From positions 1 through 64,000 of the forward strand of contig NZ_JAKEEB010000021.1 in the NCBI RefSeq assembly GCF_021462825.1: a stretch of 64,000 nt of DNA. The letters are read 5' to 3'. The position numbers and the translations under genes were made by a program. Origin of the DNA: Streptomyces glomeratus (GTDB lineage: Bacteria; Actinomycetota; Actinomycetes; Streptomycetales; Streptomycetaceae). Below the pieces are notes generated by a model that ran no database searches, had not been told where the DNA came from, and saw nothing but the letters and a program-made list of their open reading frames with translations. Below are positions 53,074 through 61,251 of this stretch, one piece after another; position 1 is the stretch's first letter; each line of letters starts with the position of its first letter.

Positions 53074-54809
53074 GATGTGCTGCTCCCTGGATCTTCAAAG
53101 GCCGCGGTGTCTTCAGCAGCCGGGGAAATTCGTTCTGTCGCCTTGGCGATTATTTCTCGGGCCGCCTGGGTGCGAGACCACTCACGGTCGCTGTCCGTGG
53201 GCGGCTCGGTGAGCCTTTGCAGGGGCTCGGGCGGGAGCTCCAGCCGGTGGCTTGTGCTGGTGAGGGCTTCCCAGCGATGCCGGGCGAGCGGTACGGCGAA
53301 CCGGGGCACTTCCTGCTGTTCCCGCTCGGCCTTCTCGATCATGTCCTTGGCGCGGTTGATCTGGACGCGGCCGCCGTCGTCGAGTTTCTTCCTCAGGATG
53401 CGCCAGGCCTGCTTCCAATCGCCTGCCCCGTCGGGCACATCGAGCACAAGGTAGGGGTTGAGCGGCTGCTCGTGTTCCCCGGGCGTCCGGTCCTCCAGGA
53501 AGCTGCGGTTCTTGCGCAGCACAGCCATGACGCCTCCGCCCAGCTGTTCGCTTACCGGGGGTCGGCCTTCGGCGTCCTGTTCCAAGAGCTTGAGGGACTC
53601 GGTCGCATCCGGGCCGACGCTGAGGTAGGCCTGGATGTTCTGGGCCTCCCAGCGCACGGGCTGTGACTGGTGCCGCAGTCTCGCGGCCACGGTGAGCGCC
53701 GTCTTCCTGCGCTGCTCGGCAGTGACGTCGTCGCTGCGGAGGAAGGCACGGTGCATCTGCCGCACGGCCCTGATCAGGAGCCGCACGCCGATCCAGCTGT
53801 TGAACTTCTTGCTGCTTGCGCTGCGCACCCGGGGGTTGATCCGCTCCAGGAGGGCCCACAGCCGCTCATCGGTGACGAGGTCGTCCGGAGCCTCTCCGGT
53901 CCGCCGCACCTCGCGTAGGGCGTCGAGGAGCTTTTGCGTCGGCGGCAGGAGATCGGTCCACTCCTCGGCAATGGCCCGGGCGTCGTTTGCCTGCAGCCTT
54001 ATTAGCAGGCGCCAGTCCGGCGGCCAGTCGGGGCCGGGCTCCGTTCCCGGCCTGGCCTCGCGTCGTTCTCGTTCCAGGGGCCAGGCCAGCAGGTCTATCT
54101 CTTCATCGGTGAGGGACGCTGGGTCCAGGCGGGCACGGAAGTAGGCTGCCCGGGAGGTGCCGTCGTGATCGGGGACGGCACCGATCCACTCCTCGTCGAT
54201 GTAGTCGTCCAGGAGCGGTCGGGGAAGCTTTGCCAGGAGAGCTTTCTGCCGAGGGACAGGCAGGTTGGTCTCCATCAGGCGGCGGTCGTCCTGGTAGATC
54301 TGCCACATGCTGCCCGGCTCGCCCAAAAGCGGCAGCGGCTTGTCCTCCAGCAGCGCGCGGGCTCGGTCATCGAGCCGGTCGTCAAGGACGTCCAGTCCAT
54401 GGTCTTGGGCCATGACGAGCAGTGAGACGCCTTCGACCGGGTCGTTGTGCCCGGAGGCTGCATCGGCCGCGGCCCGGGCCAGCTTCTGTGCGGTAAGCGT
54501 TCTGGACTGTGTTTTCACCACGTCGGGCAGCGCGAGTTCGGCGAAGGATCTGGCGCGTTCCCAGGCGTCCCGGTGGGCGAACCCTTCGGGGACCGGCTCC
54601 GGCTGCTTTTCGGGCACAACGGCCGGGGCAGGGCTGCTTGTAGCTTCCGTGACGTGCGGGAGCTGCCCGGTGGTCACGGCCTGTGCAGGAGCGGTCCGGT
54701 CCTTGGTGCGGGTCTGGCGTAGAGCGAGGCGGCGGGCGATCTCGCGCTGCCGTAGCTCCTCCACGCGGGCCTGCTCGTCCGGGCCGGCTCCCAGCGGGAT
54801 TGCTGTCAT
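53070..54809 (-). CDS. J-domain-like protein lacking HPD (579 aa)
   Basis: Near residue 465 the sequence LNPYLVLDVPDGAGDWKQAW, RILRKKLDDGG, then INRAKDMIEKAEREQQE follows the plan of a DnaJ domain (NPYxVLGVpxxAs... helix ... INxAyexL). The HPD tripeptide that activates Hsp70 is missing, replaced by a LDD stretch. The remainder is helical: a Pro/Ala-rich linker (40-80) and a large domain with many Trp/Arg residues. It lies between the DUF1998 helicase (TGATG overlap) and the GrpE-like gene (GTGA overlap), so it may tether Hsp70 to the helicase. J-likeness is inferred from a short motif. Confidence 0.6.
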   Translation of the reverse strand: MTAIPLGAGPDEQARVEELRQREIARRLALRQTRTKDRTAPAQAVTTGQLPHVTEATSSPAPAVVPEKQPEPVPEGFAHRDAWERARSFAELALPDVVKTQSRTLTAQKLARAAADAASGHNDPVEGVSLLVMAQDHGLDVLDDRLDDRARALLEDKPLPLLGEPGSMWQIYQDDRRLMETNLPVPRQKALLAKLPRPLLDDYIDEEWIGAVPDHDGTSRAAYFRARLDPASLTDEEIDLLAWPLERERREARPGTEPGPDWPPDWRLLIRLQANDARAIAEEWTDLLPPTQKLLDALREVRRTGEAPDDLVTDERLWALLERINPRVRSASSKKFNSWIGVRLLIRAVRQMHRAFLRSDDVTAEQRRKTALTVAARLRHQSQPVRWEAQNIQAYLSVGPDATESLKLLEQDAEGRPPVSEQLGGGVMAVLRKNRSFLEDRTPGEHEQPLNPYLVLDVPDGAGDWKQAWRILRKKLDDGGRVQINRAKDMIEKAEREQQEVPRFAVPLARHRWEALTSTSHRLELPPEPLQRLTEPPTDSDREWSRTQAAREIIAKATERISPAAEDTAAFEDPGSSTS

Positions 54810-57800
54810 CAGAAGTCCTCCGCGAAGCTGCGCACCTGCTCGATCACCGCGGCAGGGGTCCGGTCCAGGCTGTAGGCGTCAGCGAAGGCGATTTTGGTGG
54901 CGAGGTTGCTGGAGAGGACCTCCTCGCGCAGGGCCTGGAGTCGTTCGTTCGTGCACTCCTTGGTGGCGGACTCCAGCGGATGTTTGACGGCGACTGCTAC
55001 GGGTTCGCCGGTGAAGTCCGAGGTGAACAGCGCCACCGGTCCGGCGGCTGTTTCCGCCAGGTTGACCGTGGTGTCCTCCTCCGCCCAGCCCTTGAGTAGG
55101 ACGGCGTGCTCGCCTGGATCGATCGGGAGTTTCAGGCCGCGCAGGGAGTCGGTCAGGTCGCGGGCGAGCCGCCAGTCGTACAACGGGTGCAGGCGCATGT
55201 TGGAGTAGTCGCGCAGGCAGGCGTAGCAGGAGCTGCGGCAGTTCAGCGCATGGTGGTTGCCCTCCAGGTCATCTACGTACTGGTCGACTGCTTGGAGGAA
55301 CTCCTCGATGTGTTCCTGCGAGCCGAGGTAGGTGCTGAAGCCTGCGCCGTTGTCGAGGGTGTCCGCCAGGTAGGCCATGACGGGAGCGGCCACCGGGGCG
55401 TCCGAGCCGTGGATGCCGCTGAGGAGTTCCTCCGGCTGTACGTCCAGGTGCGGGGCTGCGGCACGGCGCAGCAGGGCCGCCAGCGAGTACCAGGCGGCGC
55501 GCCGGCCGTGGTACGCCTCGGGGAAGCCGTCGATCTGCTGAGACTTGGAGATGTCGAAGCGCAGACCCCGGGTGTTGTCGAAGGCGTCCTTTGCCCCGAT
55601 GAACAGCATGTCGGTGTGCTGGGTGGCGCCGAGTGCGATCTCCAGGTCGGCCTCCGCCTTGGGGTTGTCCACGGCTTTGTACCCGCCCCAGGGTCCCTGG
55701 TTCTTGACGAACCGGAAGAGCTTGCCGGCGTTGGTGTTGACGATGTAGCGGTCGCCGCTGCCGGTGTGGACGACCATCCAGTCGTCGGCGGCGCGGTGGA
55801 TGCGCGGGGCGGTCTTCTCCAGGTCGGTGGCGGTCCGTGCGCTGGTAGCGTTGGAGCCAAGCTCCCGGTAGCCGTCGTAGTCGCGTGCTTCGGGGGCGGC
55901 CCGGAAGCCTGCAGGCTCCCGAAAGGGGACGGCCTTGTAGTACTTGCTCTCCGCACCGCAGGCGGGGCAGGTTCCGGCGCTACCGGTCTCCGGGTCGACG
56001 CCGGCCTGTGGGTCCACGTGGGAGCAGATCCGGCACATGGCGACCAGTTGTTCCGGACCGAAGGGGTCCGCGGCGGCCTGCACTCCGCGGCCGCTCGGAA
56101 CGAGGGAGACCACGCCCATAGAGCGGAGCAGTGAGCCGTCCTGCGGGGTCTCGCTGCCTGGCGCGAACTTGCTGAGGGCGACGGCCAGGTCGCGGTTGAC
56201 GGAGTCGGCCGGCGGCCAGGGGAAGGTCTTCTTCGGGATGCTCCGGTAAAGGAGGCGGGAGCGGGTCGGGAAGCCGAACATGGGCAGGAGACCAGCCTCC
56301 GCCAGACGCTGGCTGAGGTCGGAGTGGCCGACGGTCCGGGCTGCCACCTCGTCGACCTGGTCGAGGAGTTCGTGGAGGGAGGCCACCGGGTCGATGGCGG
56401 TGATGTTGTCCGGCGTTCCGGCCTGGAGGGCAGCGGCAGCGGCCGTGATGCGCTCCGGGTGCTCGGCGATCCAGCGGCGGACAAAACCACGGTGCATCGG
56501 CCAGTCGGCTGCGAGGCCGAACTGTCCGTGGACGTTCGTCGTCATGTCCGGCCCCTTCCTCACGTCGTCCGGCTGCAGGGGTCTAAAGGCCTGGCGCAGG
56601 ACTTCTCCGAGCAGCACCCGCCGGAAGACGGAGACCATGCCGAGGACCAGGTAGGGCGGCGGGGTCGGGTCGTTGGTGATGGCTTCCGGGCGGGCGAAGT
56701 AGTGCTCGTCGTGGCTGCGGCCACGACAGACGGTGAGTGCCACGGCGACCGGACTGTTCCGTCGGCCTGCGCGGCCCACCCGCTGCTGGTAGTTGAAACG
56801 GGTGGGCGGCATGTTGGCCATGATCACGGTGTTGAGGGGGCCGATGTCGACACCGGCCTCCATGGTCGTGGTCACGGAGAGCAATTCCAGGCCGTCAGCC
56901 TGCGGCACGTCGTTGTCGCTGAGGAAGACGTCCTGGAAGAGGCTCTGGCGACGCTGGGCCTCCAGCCGGTCCGTCTGGCCGGTCAGCTCCGCGGCGCGCA
57001 GGGGGAAGTCACCGGTGCGGTGGGCCGCCTTCCAGGCGTAGTAGTCGTCCTCGAGGACGCCGCTGTACTGCTGGGGTAGGGCAGGCAGCGGGGTCAGGCA
57101 CTTGGTGCACAGCCCCGCGCCCGGGTGAAGATGCGGACGGTGGCAGGAGCGGCACGTCCAGGTCTTGTTCTCGCCGGGGCGGAGCGCCACCTTCTCCGGC
57201 TTGATCACGTAATCGACCACGGCGTCCTTCCAGACGCCGAGCACCCGGTCCGTGATCGTCTCCAGATCGGTGCCTTGGCCTTCGGCGACCTGCTTCCAAA
57301 AACGCTTCAGGGGCGCGGGAGGTCCCTGCAGAGAACCGCGGATCCTGGTGAAGCGCCGCATCAGGCCGAGAATCCGCAGACTGGCCCGCGCCACGGCCTG
57401 ATCGCTGTCCGTGCCGATCTCAATTGGCGAGCGGTCATCGCGCAGGCAGAGCCATCCCAGCCCGAGCGATTCGAAGTCACGGCCTCCGCTGGAGAAGAGG
57501 CTGCCCACGGTCTCGAGGCGGAGGCGAGAGCGGAGACGGTCGAGCAGCTCCTCCTGGGCCTGGGTCTGCACCACCGCTTCGCGGTCCCGCTCCCAGTTGT
57601 AGAGCGTGGTCCAGGGCTGTCCGGCCGAGGTCTGCTGGAGCGAGGCCGCGGGACCCGCGGGGTTGGTGCCGTACTTCAGCAGCATGCCTTCGAGGTCGGA
57701 GGCGAGGTCGTCCAGCGACGGCAGTTCGGAGAACTTCCGCTCCAGGTCGGGCAGGAGCTCCGGTTCCGCATCGAGGTCGTCGGTGAGAATCGCCTTCAGG

Positions 57801-60274
57801 CGTCCCCAGTCGGCCGGGTTGCGGTCCCGCAGCCGTTGCATGGCGGCACGGGCTCTGTCACGGTCGACCGACTCCCCCGCGTAGTGGGCCTTCACCAGCT
57901 GAAGGTCTCCGAACGGATCCCCCTGGCTCTCGACGGCCTGAGCGCTGAGCAGACGGAGAAGGTCCTGGTAGTGGCGCAGGGCAAGACCGCTGGCGAGTTC
58001 GGAGGCGTCGTCGCGGCTGTCGGAGAAGGCGATCGCCTTGCGCTGGCCGTCAGGGAGGTGGCCGAGGGCTTCCGTCACCAGCACCTGGTTGATCTTGTAG
58101 AAACCGGTGCGCATCCGCCGGACCGGTGCGTTGCGCAACCGGTCGGGGGATTCCAGCGGGATGAAACGGCCGTCCCGGTCACGTTTGATCTCCCAGTCAT
58201 CGCCGCAGGCCGGACAGCGGGTGGGGAAGGCCTGCAGCCGGGCCGGGTCATAGGCCGGCTTCTTGCCCTCCTTCTCCAGCGGCACAGAGATGTGGAATGA
58301 CCATCCCGTGTGGTGGACGTCCCGGTTCTCCAGACGTCCGGTGGCAGGCTGATAGGCGCTGCGGCGGAAGGCGAACTCTACCTGCCCTCCTCCATCGGAC
58401 AGGCCCGCATGCCAGCTGGGGTCGTCAAGGCCGAGGCCCTTGGTACGCGGCCAGTACACGACATAGTTCGCCGCGGTGGGCGCGCCGCTGGCCTCGTCGG
58501 GAAGCAGGTCCAGGTCCGGGAAGTCGGAGTGGAGGGCACCGATGAACATGCGCTTTTTGGTGTCCTTGGGGCTGGCGTAGCCGCCGAGCATGAGGTCACC
58601 GCAGGCCTGGCAGGAAAGAAGCTCCAGCACGCGGGCGCCACAGGTGCAGCGGGAGGTGGGCTCGGCGAAGAGCCGGCCGACCCGGCGTTCGGGGCCGTGC
58701 TCCACAGGGATGTCGGGGCACTGCGGGTCTGAGCAGGCCCAGACGCCCTCGATGTTCCGGAAGAAGAAGTGGGCGCGAAGCTGGGGAAGTTCGGGGTCCT
58801 GAGCGGATCCGAGTATGCGCAGCACCCCATGGAGGGCGTCCTGGCGCTGCTCCTCGCAGACGGCCGGGAAGAGGTTCTTCGCCAGTTCGGGGGCGGGCAG
58901 GGCGCGGGGCTTGCCGCCGGGGGTGAGCGCGCGCTGGAGCGCCGGACCGAGGCCGGTCTCCCGGGCCAGGGCGACGGCTTCGTCCCGGGTGATGGGGGCC
59001 TTCGCGGCCCTGACGAGGCGTTCGGTGTGGGTAGCCAGGTCGCCCTCGCCATGGACCTCCTTTGCTCTGCCAGGGATGATCACGCGCCGGAAGCCGGGCA
59101 GGGCGAAGAATCCGTCGAGGAACTCGTCGTCCCGTCCAGCCTCCAGGGAGGCGGAGGCGGCGAGCACGCGGAACTTTTCGGGGCTCTTGTCGAGGCCGAG
59201 ACGGTGACGGAGGTTGCGCAGCAGATACGCCACCTCGGTGCCGGCCGTGCCGCGATACATGTGGAGCTCGTCGAGGATCAAGGTGAAGCGGGCGCCCGGC
59301 GTCTCCTCCAGCCACTTCCGAGTGGCGCTGAAGATGTGCTCCTCCTGCTTGCGGAGCAGCATGATGTTCAGCATCGAGTAGTTGGTGACCATGATGTCCG
59401 GCGGAGCAGCCTGCATGTCCCAGCGGGCGTGCATCTCCGCCCCGCCAAGGCGCGGGATGAAGGCCCGCAGCTCCTCGCCGAGCTTGTCGTCGGCCTTACG
59501 CTGCCGTTCCTGGACCTCCCGCAGGTACTGCCGCAGACGGAAGTTCGCCGGCTCGAAATCGCGGCGGCCGGAGACGGGGGTGGCTCCGGTGTAGCGGCCG
59601 AAGTAGAAGCGGTGTCCGTTGCGCTTGCGGTCCAGCCACGCGTGGGCCTCGCGACTGTCCAGCGACTTCCGCAGCCGGACCAGCTGGTCGTCGGCGAGGG
59701 CGTTGGTGGGGTAGAGGATCAGCACGCGCAGGGCGGCGGGGTGGTCGTGCTCTCCCTGTCGGCTGGGCACATAGTCGGCGTCTGCCTGCCACCACTCGCG
59801 CTGCACCGCACGCGTGCCCTGCCAGTGGGCGGACTCGGCAACCAGGTCGGCCAGGACCGGCAGCAGGAAGGACTCCGTCTTGCCCGAACCGGTGCCGGCG
59901 GTGACCACAAAGTCCTTGCCCTGGCAGGCGGCGGCCAGGGCGTCGTGCTGGTGCTGGTAGAGGCTGGTCACACCGTCGGGGAGCGTGAAGCGGGCGAACT
60001 CGGCCGCGTCGGGGTGCGCCCCTGCTACGGCGAAGGAGTCCGCAATGCTGATGCCCCGGGAGGCGTACTGCGGGCGCAGCTCGATCAGCGGGTCGCGCCA
60101 GGCCCCGTTGTCCCGGTCCAGCAGGTTGCGCCGCTCCTCCATGACGGAACGGTCGTCGACGCTGAACGGGGTGTCGTAGTAGCGGAAGAGCGCGCTGCGC
60201 AGGTTGTCGAAGGTGCCCATGACGTCCTGGACGTCGGTGTGCGTCACGGCCTCTGTCTGCTGTTCGACGCTCAC
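54809..60274 (-). CDS. SF2/DUF1998 helicase (1821 aa), DruE/YprA type
   Basis: SF2 helicase core: YQHQHDALAA Q-motif, TAGTGSGKTESF (125-136), LILYPTNALADDQLVRL (185-201), DIMVTNYSMLNIMLL (293-307), LILDELHMYRGTAGTE (332-347), then TTTMEAGVDIGPLNTVIMAN and FNYQQRVGRAGRRNSP. Zinc modules: RCTCGARVLELLSCQACGD, CPACGDDWEI, TWTCRSCHRPHLHPGAG with CTKC, and CRICSHVDP with CPACG. The C-terminus carries a DUF1998-type end with LNCRSSCYACLRDYSNMRLH. No nuclease domain is evident. Family members include B. subtilis MrfA and the phage-defense helicase DruE. GTG start overlaps the 326-aa gene, and its TGA overlaps the next ATG. Confidence 0.88.
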   Translation of the reverse strand: MSVEQQTEAVTHTDVQDVMGTFDNLRSALFRYYDTPFSVDDRSVMEERRNLLDRDNGAWRDPLIELRPQYASRGISIADSFAVAGAHPDAAEFARFTLPDGVTSLYQHQHDALAAACQGKDFVVTAGTGSGKTESFLLPVLADLVAESAHWQGTRAVQREWWQADADYVPSRQGEHDHPAALRVLILYPTNALADDQLVRLRKSLDSREAHAWLDRKRNGHRFYFGRYTGATPVSGRRDFEPANFRLRQYLREVQERQRKADDKLGEELRAFIPRLGGAEMHARWDMQAAPPDIMVTNYSMLNIMLLRKQEEHIFSATRKWLEETPGARFTLILDELHMYRGTAGTEVAYLLRNLRHRLGLDKSPEKFRVLAASASLEAGRDDEFLDGFFALPGFRRVIIPGRAKEVHGEGDLATHTERLVRAAKAPITRDEAVALARETGLGPALQRALTPGGKPRALPAPELAKNLFPAVCEEQRQDALHGVLRILGSAQDPELPQLRAHFFFRNIEGVWACSDPQCPDIPVEHGPERRVGRLFAEPTSRCTCGARVLELLSCQACGDLMLGGYASPKDTKKRMFIGALHSDFPDLDLLPDEASGAPTAANYVVYWPRTKGLGLDDPSWHAGLSDGGGQVEFAFRRSAYQPATGRLENRDVHHTGWSFHISVPLEKEGKKPAYDPARLQAFPTRCPACGDDWEIKRDRDGRFIPLESPDRLRNAPVRRMRTGFYKINQVLVTEALGHLPDGQRKAIAFSDSRDDASELASGLALRHYQDLLRLLSAQAVESQGDPFGDLQLVKAHYAGESVDRDRARAAMQRLRDRNPADWGRLKAILTDDLDAEPELLPDLERKFSELPSLDDLASDLEGMLLKYGTNPAGPAASLQQTSAGQPWTTLYNWERDREAVVQTQAQEELLDRLRSRLRLETVGSLFSSGGRDFESLGLGWLCLRDDRSPIEIGTDSDQAVARASLRILGLMRRFTRIRGSLQGPPAPLKRFWKQVAEGQGTDLETITDRVLGVWKDAVVDYVIKPEKVALRPGENKTWTCRSCHRPHLHPGAGLCTKCLTPLPALPQQYSGVLEDDYYAWKAAHRTGDFPLRAAELTGQTDRLEAQRRQSLFQDVFLSDNDVPQADGLELLSVTTTMEAGVDIGPLNTVIMANMPPTRFNYQQRVGRAGRRNSPVAVALTVCRGRSHDEHYFARPEAITNDPTPPPYLVLGMVSVFRRVLLGEVLRQAFRPLQPDDVRKGPDMTTNVHGQFGLAADWPMHRGFVRRWIAEHPERITAAAAALQAGTPDNITAIDPVASLHELLDQVDEVAARTVGHSDLSQRLAEAGLLPMFGFPTRSRLLYRSIPKKTFPWPPADSVNRDLAVALSKFAPGSETPQDGSLLRSMGVVSLVPSGRGVQAAADPFGPEQLVAMCRICSHVDPQAGVDPETGSAGTCPACGAESKYYKAVPFREPAGFRAAPEARDYDGYRELGSNATSARTATDLEKTAPRIHRAADDWMVVHTGSGDRYIVNTNAGKLFRFVKNQGPWGGYKAVDNPKAEADLEIALGATQHTDMLFIGAKDAFDNTRGLRFDISKSQQIDGFPEAYHGRRAAWYSLAALLRRAAAPHLDVQPEELLSGIHGSDAPVAAPVMAYLADTLDNGAGFSTYLGSQEHIEEFLQAVDQYVDDLEGNHHALNCRSSCYACLRDYSNMRLHPLYDWRLARDLTDSLRGLKLPIDPGEHAVLLKGWAEEDTTVNLAETAAGPVALFTSDFTGEPVAVAVKHPLESATKECTNERLQALREEVLSSNLATKIAFADAYSLDRTPAAVIEQVRSFAEDF

Positions 60275-61251
60275 TTCGTCCTCCCGCCGGTGGCCGCCAC
60301 CGCTCGCGGCATGATCTCCAGGTTCTGCTGCAGTGAGGCTGCGATCGCCTCGGCGAGCGCCTTTGGCACGTTGTCGTACGCGCGGGTCTGCGCCTGCTTG
60401 CTCACCGAGGGCGGGAAGCCGCTACACAGGACGGCCGCGCGCTCGTGCAGGGCGGGCAGCGGCGCGTACCGGTCGACGAAGAGCCGGCCAATGCCGGCAC
60501 GGCCCTTGGCGGCTTCCGGCCTCCATCGCATCGCGCCGGTGCGGTGGCGGGCGAGCTCCAGGTAGATGCCCGTCTCACGTTCCACCGCGTAGAAGACGCC
60601 GTTACGGCGGACACGGCTCAGGCGTGCGTAGTCGGCTCCGCGCCAGCGGTACAGGCCGTCCTCGTCGTCCGTTTTCACGGGGACGAACCGCTGGAGGCGC
60701 AGTTCGTACTTCTCCAGCGTGTTCACCGTGCTGCCGCCGGGCGGCGCAGACTCGGGGCCCAGAGCCGCCTGCGGGAGCAGATGCGTCAACTGCAGGGCGG
60801 CACAGGGCACATAACGGGCCCCCAGCAGCTCTGCGGTTTCCTGAAGGGTCCGCAGGTCCTCATACTGCAACAGGAGAGTGTCGGGCAACGGCGCCTCACC
60901 GGCCTCCGGCCGGTGAGGGACGGTGATCAGCTCCATCCACTCCTGCGCCGCCTCCTCGACGCGCGCGCTGATCTGCGCGGTGCGCGCGCCGGTCAGCAGC
61001 ATGAGGCCGTCGGCGTAGGGCAGCCGGGTCAGCACCGGCGGCGCCACCGACCAGCGGTCGGCGCGCAAGTCCACGTCGATGAACCCAAGGGCGGCGACCT
61101 TACGCATCCACTCCCAGTCGGCATACTCCTTCAGCTCCAGGCCCCATGCCTCGGCCTGGCTGCGGACGCCGTCGCGCAGTGCGGACGCCGTGCCGCTGCG
61201 GCTCTCACTCAGCCACCGCAGGAGGATCCCGCCGAACTCGTCACTGCTCAT
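60271..61251 (-). CDS. Unrecognised protein (326 aa) of helicase-Hsp70 module
   Basis: No family is recognised. ATG 61251 overlaps the upstream stop (ATGA) and its TGA overlaps the helicase GTG, so it is locked into the operon. Residues 1-70 may form a winged helix (GILLRWLSESRSGTASALRD; WMRKVAALGFIDVDLRADRW). Residues 70-270 are alpha/beta with RLPYADGLMLLTGARTAQIS, RRNGVFYAVERETGIYLELA and Arg-rich patches. Similar two-gene heads before DUF1998 helicases are expected to supply DNA recognition, but this is inference. Confidence 0.7.
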   Translation of the reverse strand: MSSDEFGGILLRWLSESRSGTASALRDGVRSQAEAWGLELKEYADWEWMRKVAALGFIDVDLRADRWSVAPPVLTRLPYADGLMLLTGARTAQISARVEEAAQEWMELITVPHRPEAGEAPLPDTLLLQYEDLRTLQETAELLGARYVPCAALQLTHLLPQAALGPESAPPGGSTVNTLEKYELRLQRFVPVKTDDEDGLYRWRGADYARLSRVRRNGVFYAVERETGIYLELARHRTGAMRWRPEAAKGRAGIGRLFVDRYAPLPALHERAAVLCSGFPPSVSKQAQTRAYDNVPKALAEAIAASLQQNLEIMPRAVAATGGRTK

